Origin: DATJZH01 sp035499215
GTDB lineage: Bacteria; Actinomycetota; Actinomycetes; Streptosporangiales; Streptosporangiaceae
Length of the DNA: 45,628 nucleotides
Reading direction: 5' to 3'
Assembly (NCBI GenBank): GCA_035499215.1
Contig: DATJZH010000321.1
Location: 1 to 45,628 of the forward strand
Shown: piece by piece, positions 33,757-45,137 of the stretch
Layout of the letters: each line of letters begins with the position of its first letter
Position numbering within the stretch: the stretch's first letter is position 1
The notes under the pieces: generated by a model
Seen by the model: the letters and a program-made list of their open reading frames with translations, nothing else
Database searches by the model: none
Told to the model about the DNA's origin: nothing
Position numbers and translations under genes: made by a program

Positions 33757-34131
33757 TTACCGGTGCGTCCGCGGGCCGGGACCAGGTCGGCGCGGACGGC
33801 GCTGCCAGCATGCATTGTGCCAGTGTCGGCGCTCGGCCGGACCAGGAGTCTGGGTCGGCCAGACCACGACATGCGCCGTGCCCGGCATGATCTCCTGGTC
33901 GCAGCCGGGACAGCGGTACATCTTGGTGGCAGCCGGGCCAGGCACCTGACGGACCACCCAGTCGCCGTCCGGCCAGGCCTGGGTCTGCGGCGGCCCGAGC
34001 CGGATGTCCTGTTGCGGACCGGAGCCATCAGCCCGCGGTCTGGCTCGGCCGCCGGGATCAGTTCGCACTGCCCCGCGGCGCGGGCGGCGCGGGATATCGG
34101 CTGGCAGCCGGCGCGCCTTACGCGGGCTCAC
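33757..34131 (-). CDS. Small zinc-site protein (actinobacterial ATP/GTP-binding annotated family)
   Basis: This 124-aa protein has a basic, disordered N-terminus, then WPDGDWVVRQVPG and a metal-site core: MYRCPGCDQEIMPGTAHVVV with Cys-x2-Cys, followed by RRHWHNACW, whose His/His/Cys complete a treble-clef-like site resembling HNH proteins. Streptomyces homologues are often annotated as ATP/GTP-binding without evidence. The function is unknown. GTG 34131 follows an in-frame TGA shortly upstream. It is convergent with the DivIVA-like gene (58 bp). Confidence 0.8.
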   Translation of the reverse strand: MSPRKARRLPADIPRRPRRGAVRTDPGGRARPRADGSGPQQDIRLGPPQTQAWPDGDWVVRQVPGPAATKMYRCPGCDQEIMPGTAHVVVWPTQTPGPAERRHWHNACWQRRPRRPGPGPRTHR

Positions 34132-34217
34132 TGCCGTCTCTGCGGTTCATGACTCCTGGCCTGCCGGGGTGCTTCGCTCCCCCGGCGGCTGCCGCGCCGG
34201 GCACGGTAACCCCGCGC

Positions 34218-34274
34218 AATAGTGTGGATGGTCCCTTGCTGCGCAAGCAGCAGCAAAGTGCCATCCACACTATT
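34218..34274. terminator. Large nested hairpin downstream of glgP
   Basis: A 14-bp perfect stem (AATAGTGTGGATGG at 34218-34231 with its complement at 34261-34274) encloses 29 nt. Those contain a second inverted repeat (TTGCTGC at 34236-34242, GCAGCAA at 34250-34256). It is AT-richer than its surroundings and lies about 250 bp beyond the glgP stop on the transcribed side. A terminator is the simplest role; a small RNA or a mobile repeat is also possible. Confidence 0.55.
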
Positions 34275-34333
34275 GGACCCGGCGACGCTATTGGACCCGG
34301 CGACTGAGACTGCCGGCGGCAGGACCCGGCGAC
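34270..34333. repeat. Direct repeats adjoining the glgP hairpin
   Basis: CTATTGGACCCGGCGAC occurs at 34270-34286 and again at 34288-34304. A partial third copy (AGGACCCGGCGAC) is at 34321-34333. The first copy overlaps the right arm of the hairpin. The remaining spacer 34334-34526 shows nothing further. Confidence 0.8.
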
Positions 34334-34526
34334 TCACGCCGCCGGGCGGCAGCCGGGAACATTCCGGCTGCCGGGAAGCATGATTGAACGGAGCGCCGGA
34401 GAGATAACTGAGCGACGTTCGTCTTTCGTCACGGTCGGTCACCAGCGGCGATCCCGCTGCCTCGCGGGTCGGGTATTGCTGTCGCAGGCGTTATGGCGGC
34501 CGGGCGGGGGCCTGGAGGCCGGCCGG

Positions 34527-37019
<2,493 letters not shown>

Positions 37020-37113
37020 GTAACGAATGCCTTTCTGTCTCTCAGGACCTCATACTGCGCGAGCTCAGCGCCGGACGGCTGGCTGGCGGGCTTCGCCCTC
37101 TCCGGGCGGCCTG

Positions 37114-37401
37114 CTAGCCCTCGCGGAACTGCACGCCGAACCCGCCGCGGGGGTAGTGCCATTTCAGCGCGCCGGGAGCGGCGATGGCGAGGCAGGTCCC
37201 GCACTCGAGGCAGGCGGCGTACTCGACGGAAATGGTCCCGTCTGCTTCCTCCGTATACACATGTGCCGGACAGCAGGCGACTATGGCCTTACCGGTTCCG
37301 GTGGCCTTGGCGATCTCCTGGTTGACCTCGATGTGGCTCTCCTGCTCGTCGAGGTTAAAGCGGTTCTTCGCCAGGCGCTCGGGGATGGACAGCGGTTTCA
37401 T
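37114..37401 (-). CDS. fixX: FixX-type ferredoxin-like protein
   Basis: This 95-aa iron-sulfur partner of FixC has four cysteines suited to one 4Fe-4S cluster: one in CCPAHVY and three in CLECGTC, followed by PGALKWHYPRGGFGV. This is the pattern of FixX and of the C-terminal part of ETF-quinone oxidoreductase. It passes electrons from Etf through FixC toward quinone or ferredoxin. Its ATG overlaps the fixC stop (ATGA), so the two are translationally coupled. Confidence 0.95.
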   Translation of the reverse strand: MKPLSIPERLAKNRFNLDEQESHIEVNQEIAKATGTGKAIVACCPAHVYTEEADGTISVEYAACLECGTCLAIAAPGALKWHYPRGGFGVQFREG

Positions 37402-38711
37402 AGCGCACGCGCTCCTGCGATGCCGTCGCGGACCAGCTGCCTCGTCTTCACCGGCGACTGCGTTAGCGCCCTGCGTGCGACGCTCAGGAGATGCCGGCGC
37501 GGCTGGGTGTCGAGGTTGAAGGCGCCGTACAGGACGTTGGCAAGGAGTTCGCCGTAGTTCTTGTACATGCGCTCGAGTTCGAGAAAGGCGGGCGCCTTCG
37601 CGTACGTCTTCATATCCTTGCCTGCGTAGGAGGCAAAGAGCCTCTCCCGGTATCCGGCAAGGCCGGACCTGGAGGTGTCATTCCGCTCCAGGGCCGACTT
37701 GATGCCATCGGCCGCGGCTACCGCCGAGCCGACCGCGAGGTCCATGCCGCGCACGGTCAGGCCGGTGTTGAGGGTCAGGCCGGCGGCGTCGCCGACGACG
37801 ACCATGCCGTCCATGGCAATCTCGCCGATCATGTCCATCCCGCCTTCGGCGACCAGGTGGCAGCCGTACTCGGCCAGCTCGCCGCCCTGCAGGTACGGGG
37901 CGATGAATCGGTGTTCGAGGAAATGGTCGAAGACGTCGGTGACGACCTTTTTCTTGGCCGTGAGGTCGTCTAGCCGGACGACAATGCCGACAGAAACGGA
38001 GTCGGTGTTGGTGTAGATGAAGCCGCCGCCTCCCAGTCCCTCAGTGCAGTCACCGACGACGGCGACCGCCGCGCCCTCATCGCCGGTCAGGTTGAATCGT
38101 TCCTCGATTGTCTCTCTGGGCAGGGAGACCACGGATTTCACGCCGACAGCGAGATGGTTCGGCGGCTCTTGCTTGCGCAGCCCGACCTCCTTGGCGATAA
38201 AGGAGTTCACGCCGTCCGCGGCGACGACCACCCGGGCACGCAGCTCATCCTCGCCGGCCTGGACCCCGACGACCCGTCTGCCGGACACACCGTCCTCGGT
38301 GAGGACCCGGTCCACGCGTACCCCGGGCATGATGAGGACCCCGGCCTCCTCGCACTTGTCGGCCAGCCACGGGTCCAGCTTGGCGCGGAGCACCGTGACG
38401 GCGTTGACCGGGTCGGCCAGGCGGGTGTCCTTGTAGTCGATGGCAACCGAGCTCTCGGCGTTGAGGAAGTTGATGTAGTTGCGGGTGATCCGGCGCTCGA
38501 CCGGAGCCTCGTCGAGGAACTCGGGAAAGACCTGCTGGATGCTGCGGGAGTACAGGACGCCGCCGGAGAGGTTCTTCGAGCCGGGCGACTCGCCCCGCTC
38601 GATCAGCAGCACCGAGCGTTCCTGCCGGGCAAGCTGGTGGGCCGTGACGCAGCCGGCGATTCCGGCGCCGACCACGATGACGTCGAAGTCGGGCTCAGCC
38701 GTTTCTGGCAT
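37398..38711 (-). CDS. fixC: FixC-type ETF:quinone oxidoreductase flavoprotein
   Basis: This 437-aa flavoprotein starts with a Rossmann FAD motif (VIVVGAGIAGCVTAHQLAR), then SKNLSGGVLYSRS and VVVAADGVNSFIAKEVGL. The second FAD segment is MVVVGDAAGLTLNTGLTVRG. It lacks the fused Fe-S domain of ETF-QO, which is supplied by FixX. The operon places it after etfA with 9 bp between. It would take electrons from the EtfAB pair made by the same operon. Confidence 0.95.
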   Translation of the reverse strand: MPETAEPDFDVIVVGAGIAGCVTAHQLARQERSVLLIERGESPGSKNLSGGVLYSRSIQQVFPEFLDEAPVERRITRNYINFLNAESSVAIDYKDTRLADPVNAVTVLRAKLDPWLADKCEEAGVLIMPGVRVDRVLTEDGVSGRRVVGVQAGEDELRARVVVAADGVNSFIAKEVGLRKQEPPNHLAVGVKSVVSLPRETIEERFNLTGDEGAAVAVVGDCTEGLGGGGFIYTNTDSVSVGIVVRLDDLTAKKKVVTDVFDHFLEHRFIAPYLQGGELAEYGCHLVAEGGMDMIGEIAMDGMVVVGDAAGLTLNTGLTVRGMDLAVGSAVAAADGIKSALERNDTSRSGLAGYRERLFASYAGKDMKTYAKAPAFLELERMYKNYGELLANVLYGAFNLDTQPRRHLLSVARRALTQSPVKTRQLVRDGIAGARAL

Positions 38712-38720
38712 GTAGCACCA

Positions 38721-39629
38721 TCATTTCAGGGCACCGGTGATCGCTGGCACGATCTTGTACAGGTCGCCGACGATGCCGTAGTCGGCGTCTTGGAACACCG
38801 GGGCGTTCGGGTCGGAGTTGATCGCCACGATCGTCTCCGCCCCGTGCACGCCGACCATGTGCTGCAGCTGGCCGGAGATCCCGATGGCCAGGTAGAGCTG
38901 GGGAGAGATGCGCTGGCCGGAACTTCCGATGTAGCGCTCCTTTCCCAGCCAGTCCAGTCCCTCGGCCACGGGCCGGGAGCACGCGAGCTCGGCCTGGGCG
39001 GCCTTGGCGAGAGCCTCGATCATGCCAAGGTCCTCCTTGGCCTTGAGCCCGCGGCCGATGCCGACCACGCGGGGAGCCGCGCCGAGGTCCACCTGGTCGA
39101 CTGCGGACGTTCTGGTCTCGACCACCTTCATGCCCAGCGGGACGGCGGCGAGCTCCTCGATGGGTACGGCACCGCTGGCCGGCGGGACCGAGCCGCCGTC
39201 GAGCATAAGGGCTACCGGGCCCGACACGGCGATGGTCTCCTCGGCGATAGCGCCGAAGACGGAATTCACCACGACGACATCGTCACCGTCGGCCGAGACC
39301 AGACGGGCCCCGGTCAGGACCGCCGCGTGCAGCCGGGCAGCGGCGGCACCGAGGAGCACGCGCTCGCCCGGCTGGCGGCCGCTGAGCACCACGCCCGGGG
39401 GGTCCGCCGCGATGGCGTCCGCAACGGCCGTAGCGCTGGCCTCCACGGGTGCCTCGCCCAGCGGGCCGCACCAGACGACCTTGTCCACGCCGCTCGCCGC
39501 CACTGTCTCGGCGACAGAACGCGGTCCGGCGACGACCGCGGCGACTTGCCCGCCCAGCGAGCGCGCGACCGTGATCAGGTTGCCTATCGCCGGCTGATCG
39601 CCGACGATGATCCAGGCGTTCACGCTCAC
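38721..39629 (-). CDS. etfA: Electron transfer flavoprotein alpha subunit (FixB-type)
   Basis: This 302-aa subunit has the N-terminal Rossmann-like domain and the C-terminal FAD-binding domain. The FAD site is visible as GSSGQRISPQLYLAIGISG, then QLQHMVGVHGAETIVAINSD and DYGIVGDLYKIVP. It pairs with the next-upstream etfB product and donates electrons to FixC. GTG at 39629 follows etfB by 31 bp. Confidence 0.96.
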   Translation of the reverse strand: MSVNAWIIVGDQPAIGNLITVARSLGGQVAAVVAGPRSVAETVAASGVDKVVWCGPLGEAPVEASATAVADAIAADPPGVVLSGRQPGERVLLGAAAARLHAAVLTGARLVSADGDDVVVVNSVFGAIAEETIAVSGPVALMLDGGSVPPASGAVPIEELAAVPLGMKVVETRTSAVDQVDLGAAPRVVGIGRGLKAKEDLGMIEALAKAAQAELACSRPVAEGLDWLGKERYIGSSGQRISPQLYLAIGISGQLQHMVGVHGAETIVAINSDPNAPVFQDADYGIVGDLYKIVPAITGALK

Positions 39630-39660
39630 TGCCCTGTCCTCTCTCTTGTCCTGCGACTTG

Positions 39661-40437
39661 TCATAGCGCTCCGGCGGCGCGCAGCGCCGTCACGAGCTCG
39701 GCCGCAGCGGCCGCGGTGTCGGTAGCGTCGATGAGCTGGCCCTTGCGGGCCTTGCGGTCCGGCCGCGAGGTGCCCCTGACCGACATGGCCCCGTCCCCGG
39801 CAGCCACGTCCAGCGCGGCGAGCTCGAGGCGCTCCACCGGCTTCTTGCCCGCCGCGAGCAGGTCTTTCATGCCCGGCACGCGCGCTGCCGCGGCATCGGC
39901 GGACGCAGCCAGCACGGCGGGCCCAGAGATCTCGACGGTCTGCACGCCGCCAGGGACCGCGCGCTCGACGCGCAGCGTGCCAGCCTGGCCGGACACGGCG
40001 GTGACCTCGGCGAGCCCCGCCCAGCCGAGCAGGCCGGCCAGGACCGTCGGCACCATCTTGGCGGCTACGTCGACTGACGAGTCGCCCGTGATGACAACGT
40101 CCACGTCACCGATGTGACGCACTGCCGCGGCGAGCACGGCGGCCAGCTCGGCAGTCCCGGCTCCCTTGAGTGAGTCGTCCTCGACGATCACCACCCGGTC
40201 CAGGCCCCGCGAGAGGGCAGCCTTGCAGGCAATGGCGGCGCCCACGCCCTTCGCCCCGGCGGTCAGGCCGATCAGCTCGGCACTCGTGGCCTCGGCGAGG
40301 CGGCGGGCCAGCTCTATCGCCACAGGGTCGTAGTCGCTGATGCCGGGCTTCGCCCGGCTCCAGTCCACGCTGCCGTCAGCGCCCACCGCCGCCTCCTGCG
40401 GGTCGCAGGCCCACTTATAGGCGACGACAATCCTCAT
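39661..40437 (-). CDS. etfB: Electron transfer flavoprotein beta subunit (FixA-type)
   Basis: This 258-aa partner of EtfA has an MRIVVAYKWACDPQEAAV start, DYDPVAIELARRL, GAAIACKAALSRGLDRVVIV and TGDSSVDVAAKMVPTVLAGLLG. Whether it carries the extra FAD of bifurcating FixA proteins or AMP as in ordinary EtfB cannot be decided by eye. AAGGAGG precedes the start; ATG 40437 gives better spacing than the GTG at 40440. Confidence 0.95.
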   Translation of the reverse strand: MRIVVAYKWACDPQEAAVGADGSVDWSRAKPGISDYDPVAIELARRLAEATSAELIGLTAGAKGVGAAIACKAALSRGLDRVVIVEDDSLKGAGTAELAAVLAAAVRHIGDVDVVITGDSSVDVAAKMVPTVLAGLLGWAGLAEVTAVSGQAGTLRVERAVPGGVQTVEISGPAVLAASADAAAARVPGMKDLLAAGKKPVERLELAALDVAAGDGAMSVRGTSRPDRKARKGQLIDATDTAAAAAELVTALRAAGAL

Positions 40438-40521
40438 CACGATCCTCCTTGACTACGGCCACCTCGATGCACGAAAGCGCCGGCCGCTCGATGACAATCG
40501 ACCGACTCTCTCGTGGCGACG

Positions 40522-40941
40522 CTACAGACCCGCCTTCTTGACCACCGCACTACCGTCGACGACCACCTCGCCGCGCTGATTCGACACGGTGGTCTTGAGC
40601 GTTATGATCCTCTTGTCATCGCGCTTGTCCGTCACAGTGATCACTGCCGTCACGGTATCGCCGATCTTGACGGGTGCCGTGAACTTGAGCTCCTGCCCAA
40701 GGTAAATGGAGTTCGGGCCGGGGAGCTGAGTCCCCAGCACTGCTGAGATCAGCCCCGAGACGAGCATGCCGTGCGCGATCCGCTCCTTGAACATCGACTG
40801 CCTCGCATATTCGGCATCGATGTGAATGGGGTTGAAGTCCCCGGTGATGCCGGCGTACAGCACGACATCCCCCTCGGTGATCGTTTTGGCGAATGACGCC
40901 TCGGCGCCGATCTTTATGTCCGAATAGGCTAGCTCAAGCAC
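40522..40941 (-). CDS. MaoC-like (R)-specific enoyl-CoA hydratase
   Basis: This 139-aa single hotdog-fold protein has the hydratase motif GDFNPIHIDAEYA, with catalytic Asp and His, followed by ERIAHGMLVSGLISAVLG. The size and motif match PhaJ-type (R)-hydratases. It lies between acd and etfB in the leftward operon, so it may hydrate the enoyl-CoA made by the dehydrogenase. GTG 40941 has AAGGAGC upstream. Confidence 0.93.
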   Translation of the reverse strand: MLELAYSDIKIGAEASFAKTITEGDVVLYAGITGDFNPIHIDAEYARQSMFKERIAHGMLVSGLISAVLGTQLPGPNSIYLGQELKFTAPVKIGDTVTAVITVTDKRDDKRIITLKTTVSNQRGEVVVDGSAVVKKAGL

Positions 40942-40998
40942 AACTGCGCTCCTTAATATGCGGCGTACTCGTCCGGCATTCCCTGCAGGCGATCATCA

Positions 40999-42138
40999 TC
41001 ACCGCAGGGCGTTTCTCGCGATGACCATGCGCTGCACCTCGGAGGTTCCTTCGTAAATCTCGGTGATCTTGGCGTCACGGTAGGCCCGCTCCACCGGGTA
41101 GCTCTCCGTGAAACCGTATCCGCCGTGAATCTGGATCGCATGGCCTGCCACCCGGGTGGCAGTCTCCGACGCGAACAGCTTGGCCATCGCCGACTCCGTC
41201 GAATAGGGGCGGCCGTTGTCCTTGAGCCATGCGGCGCGATAGACCAGGAGCCGGGCGGCGTCAATCTCGGTACTCATATCAGCGAGCATGAACTGAATCG
41301 CTTCCAGGCTCGCGATCGGCTTGCCGAACTGGACCCGCTCCTTGGCGTAGGCTATCGCCGCATCGAGCGCTCCCTGGGCTATGCCCACGGCCTGGGCAGC
41401 GATGCCGATCCGGCCGCCATCGAGCGTCTGCATGGCGACTTTGAACCCGTTGCCCTCCCCGCCGAGAAGCGCATCCCTGGGAATGCGGCAGTCGACGAAG
41501 TAGAGGGGCGGCGTGCTGGACGCGCGAATCCCCATCTTCCGCTCCCCCTCGCCGATGGAGAACCCGGGGGCGTCTCGCTCGACGATGAAGGCGCTGATCC
41601 CTCTTGTCCCCTGCGTCAGATCGGTCTTCGCCGTGACGATGAAGACATCGGCGTACCCGCCGTTGGTGATGAAGATCTTCGATCCGTTGAGGACGTACTC
41701 GTCCCCCTTCAGCACCGCCGTCGAGGTGCCCGCGGCGGCGTCCGTTCCCGCGGCGGGCTCGGTCAGGGCGAAGGCGACCAGGCGGCGGCCGGTGGTCAGG
41801 TCATGAAGATAGCGGTCCTTCTGAGCCTGGGTCCCGAACTGGAAGATCGGCCAGGTGCCGAGGGAGGTGTGACCCGACACTATGACGGAAGTGGTCGCGC
41901 ACACCCTCGATATCTCCTCGACCACGATCGCGTAGCTCACGTAGTCCGCTCCCGCGCCGCCCACCTCCTCGGGGAAGGGAATGCCCAGGAGGCCCAGGTC
42001 CGCCATCTTCGGGACAAGCTCCTCGGGGAAGCGGTGATCACGATCGATCTCGGCGGCGATCGGCGCCACGTCGGCTGCGGCGAATTCTCTGACCATGTCT
42101 CGGATCAGCTCTTGCTCGTCAGTCAAATCGAAGTTCAT
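40999..42138 (-). CDS. Acyl-CoA dehydrogenase (short/branched-chain type)
   Basis: This 379-aa FAD enzyme oxidises acyl-CoA to trans-2-enoyl-CoA. It shows AFALTEPAAGTDAA and ITNGGYADVFIV for FAD, the central RAYRDAKITEIYEGTSEVQR with the catalytic Glu at the position used by short-chain dehydrogenases, and RMVIARNALR at the C-terminus. It leads the operon acd-maoC-etfB-etfA-fixC-fixX, so its electrons probably go to the co-encoded Etf. The exact acyl substrate cannot be read. ATG 42138 has GAGAGG about 10 nt upstream. Confidence 0.95.
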   Translation of the reverse strand: MNFDLTDEQELIRDMVREFAAADVAPIAAEIDRDHRFPEELVPKMADLGLLGIPFPEEVGGAGADYVSYAIVVEEISRVCATTSVIVSGHTSLGTWPIFQFGTQAQKDRYLHDLTTGRRLVAFALTEPAAGTDAAAGTSTAVLKGDEYVLNGSKIFITNGGYADVFIVTAKTDLTQGTRGISAFIVERDAPGFSIGEGERKMGIRASSTPPLYFVDCRIPRDALLGGEGNGFKVAMQTLDGGRIGIAAQAVGIAQGALDAAIAYAKERVQFGKPIASLEAIQFMLADMSTEIDAARLLVYRAAWLKDNGRPYSTESAMAKLFASETATRVAGHAIQIHGGYGFTESYPVERAYRDAKITEIYEGTSEVQRMVIARNALR

Positions 42139-42593
42139 GGCATGCGCACCTCTCTATCGTCGAGCGCGAGCTTCTACCGTTCCGTAACTTCTTCCGCATG
42201 CGCCCGCCCGGCGGATCTGGTACTCCGGCAAAGACACCGCCGCGGACCGGCCCGGACCGCCTCGGGGGGGACAGGACGCTAGCTCCGGTCATTCTGTGGT
42301 CATTCGCTGCGTTCCTCTATCCGGACTCGAGGTAGCTTGATGAGGAAGTCCCCCGCCTAATAGGCGACGCCTTGACCCGCCGCCCGGCTGGGGATTCCTG
42401 GCGATGCCGACGCATAGGTAGCCTAAAGCAAAGCCGTGCCGACGGGCTAGGGCCGAAGGTCCCGCGCCAGCTTCCTGCGGGACGCTGGCCAGGACGTCAT
42501 CGGGCCTGCGGGATCCGATGACGCCACGCCGTCCGCGCGTGACCCGGCTGACGAGAACCCTGGACAGCGCGCCTGGAACGGCACACCGGCCGC
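42139..42593. other. Long divergent spacer between acd and nucS
   Basis: About 450 bp with no supported gene. It should contain the promoter of the leftward acd operon. Base composition is lower in GC at 42290-42440, with several short inverted and repeated words (for example CCCGCCTAATAGGCG) but no recognisable RNA element or operator. Confidence 0.4.
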
Positions 42594-42599
42594 TACAGT
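42594..42599 (+). promoter_or_regulatory. nucS: Probable -10 box (TACAGT) for leaderless nucS
   Basis: TACAGT ends 7 nt before GTG 42607, and no ribosome binding site lies between. It fits the leaderless pattern of rph and pncB in this window. Confidence 0.5.
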
Positions 42600-42606
42600 T
42601 GCTCCC

Positions 42607-43266
42607 GTGCGGCTTGTCATCGCCCGGTGCAGCGTGGATTACGCTGGCCGCCTGTCGGCCCGGCTGCACCTGGCCACCCGGCTGATCCTGATCAAGGCCG
42701 ATGGGTCGGTCCTGATCCATTCCGATGGCGGCAGCTACAAGCCGCTGAACTGGATGTCGCCGCCGTGCCGGCTGGCGCAGCAGCCGGGCCGGTGGGTCGT
42801 GACGGGAAAATCGGGCGAGACGCTCACCATCGATATGGCGGAGATCCTCAGTGACACCTCGTTCGACCTGGGGGCTGATCCCGGCCTGGTGAAGGATGGC
42901 GTCGAGTCACATCTGCAGGAACTGCTGGCGGCGCAGATGCACGTGCTCGGCGAGGGCTGGCGGCTGGTCCGCCGCGAGTACCCGACACCGATCGGCCCGG
43001 TCGACCTGATGTGCCGGGACGCCGCGGGCGGCAGCGTGGCCATCGAGATCAAGCGGCGCGGCGAGATCGACGGTGTCGATCAGCTGACCCGCTACCTCGA
43101 GCTGCTGAACCGAGACCCGCTCCTTGCCCCGGTCCAGGGCATCTTCGCGGCGCAGGAGATCAGGCCGCAGGCCCGCGTGCTGGCCGAGGACCGCGGGATC
43201 CGGTGCCTCGTCCTCGACTACGAGACGATGCGCGGCACGGACGACGGCGCCCTGCGCCTGTTCTGA
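42607..43266 (+). CDS. nucS: Mismatch-specific endonuclease NucS/EndoMS
   Basis: This 219-aa nuclease carries out non-canonical mismatch repair in actinobacteria, which generally lack MutS/MutL; it makes double-strand breaks at mismatches. The N-terminal DNA-binding domain (1-110) contains LHSD-like VLIHSDGGSYKPLNWM, and the PD-(D/E)xK core has Asp133 (IGPVDLMCRD), Glu147 and Lys149 (AIEIKRRGEIDGVDQL). The C-terminus ends DDGALRLF, close to the hydrophobic/charged tail used to bind the sliding clamp. GTG 42607 is the first start after the TACAGT box. Confidence 0.96.
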   Translation: MRLVIARCSVDYAGRLSARLHLATRLILIKADGSVLIHSDGGSYKPLNWMSPPCRLAQQPGRWVVTGKSGETLTIDMAEILSDTSFDLGADPGLVKDGVESHLQELLAAQMHVLGEGWRLVRREYPTPIGPVDLMCRDAAGGSVAIEIKRRGEIDGVDQLTRYLELLNRDPLLAPVQGIFAAQEIRPQARVLAEDRGIRCLVLDYETMRGTDDGALRLF

Positions 43267-43471
43267 ACGCCGGAGATCAGCCTGGCTGGCGCCGCCGGTG
43301 ACCGCGGATCAGGCCTTGGCCGGCCGAACTTTGTCGGATCCGGTATGGTCTCTGCGTGCAGAAGCGGTGCCCGGCGGTTGCGCCCGCCGGCGCAGGCCGG
43401 GCAAACGGGAGGTCTGGCGTTCCTCGCCCGCGCCTGCCGGTGGCTTCTGCCGGGCAAGAGAGCTGCGGTCC

Positions 43472-45106
43472 ATGACAGCCAGCCGGGACGTGATAGTAGT
43501 GGGCGGCGGGCACAACGGGCTCGTCGCGGCCGCCTACCTCGCCAGGAGCGGGCTCAGCACGCTGGTCTGCGAGCGCCGCGGCGTGGTCGGCGGCGCGGCA
43601 GTGAGCGAGCAGCCGTTCGGCCCGGACTACACGCTCACCTCGCTGTCGTATGTTGTCTCCTTGCTGCCCGCCGGGCTGGTTCGGGACCTGCGGCTGGCCA
43701 GCCACGGCTATCACGTCTACCCGCAGGGCCCCTACTTCGCGCCGCGGGCCGACGGGTCGTACCTGCGGCTGCCGGGTGACCGGGCGGCCCGCGGGGCAGA
43801 GATCGCGAAATTCTCCGCGCGGGATGCCGGCGCGTACGAGGAGTACGAGGCGCACCTGGCGGGGATCGGCCGCATTCTCGCGCCGCTGCTCGAGGAGATC
43901 CCGCCGCGGCTGGGCTCGCGCCGGCCGCTGGACCTGTGGCGTCAGGGCCTGCTGCTGCGGCATCTGCGCAAGCTCGACACCCGGCAGGCGGTCGATGTCA
44001 CCCGGCTGCTCACCGGCAGCATCGCCGACCTCGTGGAGCGTTACTTCGAGAGCGACGCGGTACGCGGCCTGCTCGCGGTTTCCGGCGTGATCGGCACCTG
44101 GGCCGGACCGCGGTCGAGCGGAACCGCGTACGTGATGCTGCACCATCACGTCGGCGCTGTTGACGGGGAGGCGGGTGCCTGGGGATTCCCGCGCGGCGGC
44201 ATGGGCGGGGTCAGCGAGGCCCTTGCCGCGGCGGCGCGCTCGTTCGGCGCCGAGGTCCGCACTGGCGCCGAGGTTGCCGCGATCCGCACCGCGGCGGGCC
44301 GGGTCACCGGGGTCACGCTCGCCAGCGGGGAGGAGATCGGCGCGCCGACCGTGATCACCACCGTGCATCCGCAGATCTCGTTCCTGCGGCTGCTTGACCC
44401 GGCGACGCTGCCGCCCGACTTCGTCGCCGACATCCGCGGCTGGCAGACCCGCAGCGGCACCGTGAAGATAAATCTGGCACTCGCCAGGCTGCCGGTGTTC
44501 GCCAGCCACCCTGACTTCGATCCGCAGGTGCACGGCGGGACGATCGTGCTGGCCGAAAGCCTCGACGACGTCGAGACCGCGTTCCAGGAGGCAGTCTCCG
44601 GCCAGCCGTCAGCCCGGCCCTTCGCCGACATCTGCATCCCGAGCGTCTTCGATGACTCGCTCGCCCCGCCCGGCCGGCATGTGATGTCGATGTTCACCCA
44701 GTGGGTCCCGCACACTTACGCCGATTCCCCGGACGAGCAGGAACTGGCTGCCTACGCCGACCGGGTCATCGAGAGGGTGGAGGCAGTCGCGCCCGGCTTC
44801 GCCAGCTCGGTGCTGCACCGTCAGGTCATCGGCCCGCACCAGATGCAAGAGGAATACGGGCTGGTCGGCGGCAATATCTTCCACGGCGAGCTGAGCCTCG
44901 GGCAGATGTTCCACGCCCGGCCCGCGGCCGGCTACGCCGACCTGCGGACCCCGGTGGGCGGGCTCTACCAGGCGGGGTCAGCTACCCATGGCGGCGGCGG
45001 CGTGACCGGCATCCCCGGGCGCAACGTCGTCCGCCAGGTTCTTGCCGACCGGCGGGCGGCCCGCTGGCGCAGCCGGGCGGCCCCCGGCGCGGCGGCGCGG
45101 CCCTGA
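43472..45106 (+). CDS. Phytoene-dehydrogenase-like FAD oxidoreductase (PYROXD2-like)
   Basis: This 544-aa flavoprotein starts with a dinucleotide motif (VIVVGGGHNGLVAAAYLARSG) and VVGGAAVSE. It has GFPRGGMGGVSEAL and, near the end, GSATHGGGGVTGIPGRNVVR, the C-terminal FAD segment of the phytoene desaturase / CrtI-like superfamily. The closest general match from memory is the NAD(P)/FAD-dependent oxidoreductase group called PYROXD2-like, not carotenoid desaturases proper, and no carotenoid genes are nearby. ATG 43472 (MTASRDVIVV) is chosen because the FAD motif begins seven residues later. The 43267-43471 gap after nucS shows no clear promoter. Confidence 0.88.
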   Translation: MTASRDVIVVGGGHNGLVAAAYLARSGLSTLVCERRGVVGGAAVSEQPFGPDYTLTSLSYVVSLLPAGLVRDLRLASHGYHVYPQGPYFAPRADGSYLRLPGDRAARGAEIAKFSARDAGAYEEYEAHLAGIGRILAPLLEEIPPRLGSRRPLDLWRQGLLLRHLRKLDTRQAVDVTRLLTGSIADLVERYFESDAVRGLLAVSGVIGTWAGPRSSGTAYVMLHHHVGAVDGEAGAWGFPRGGMGGVSEALAAAARSFGAEVRTGAEVAAIRTAAGRVTGVTLASGEEIGAPTVITTVHPQISFLRLLDPATLPPDFVADIRGWQTRSGTVKINLALARLPVFASHPDFDPQVHGGTIVLAESLDDVETAFQEAVSGQPSARPFADICIPSVFDDSLAPPGRHVMSMFTQWVPHTYADSPDEQELAAYADRVIERVEAVAPGFASSVLHRQVIGPHQMQEEYGLVGGNIFHGELSLGQMFHARPAAGYADLRTPVGGLYQAGSATHGGGGVTGIPGRNVVRQVLADRRAARWRSRAAPGAAARP

Positions 45107-45137
45107 CCAACCACTCCCGCCCGCACGGGCGGCGGAC

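Noticed and set aside
37114..37401. FixX lacking a fourth cluster cysteine
   Set aside because: The ETF-QO/FixX cluster uses one upstream Cys (in CCPAHVY) plus three in CLECGTC, so all four ligands are present.
38154..39725. A 523-aa plus-strand frame opposite fixC and etfA
   Set aside because: Antisense to two clear flavoprotein genes; composition is that of a reverse-strand shadow.
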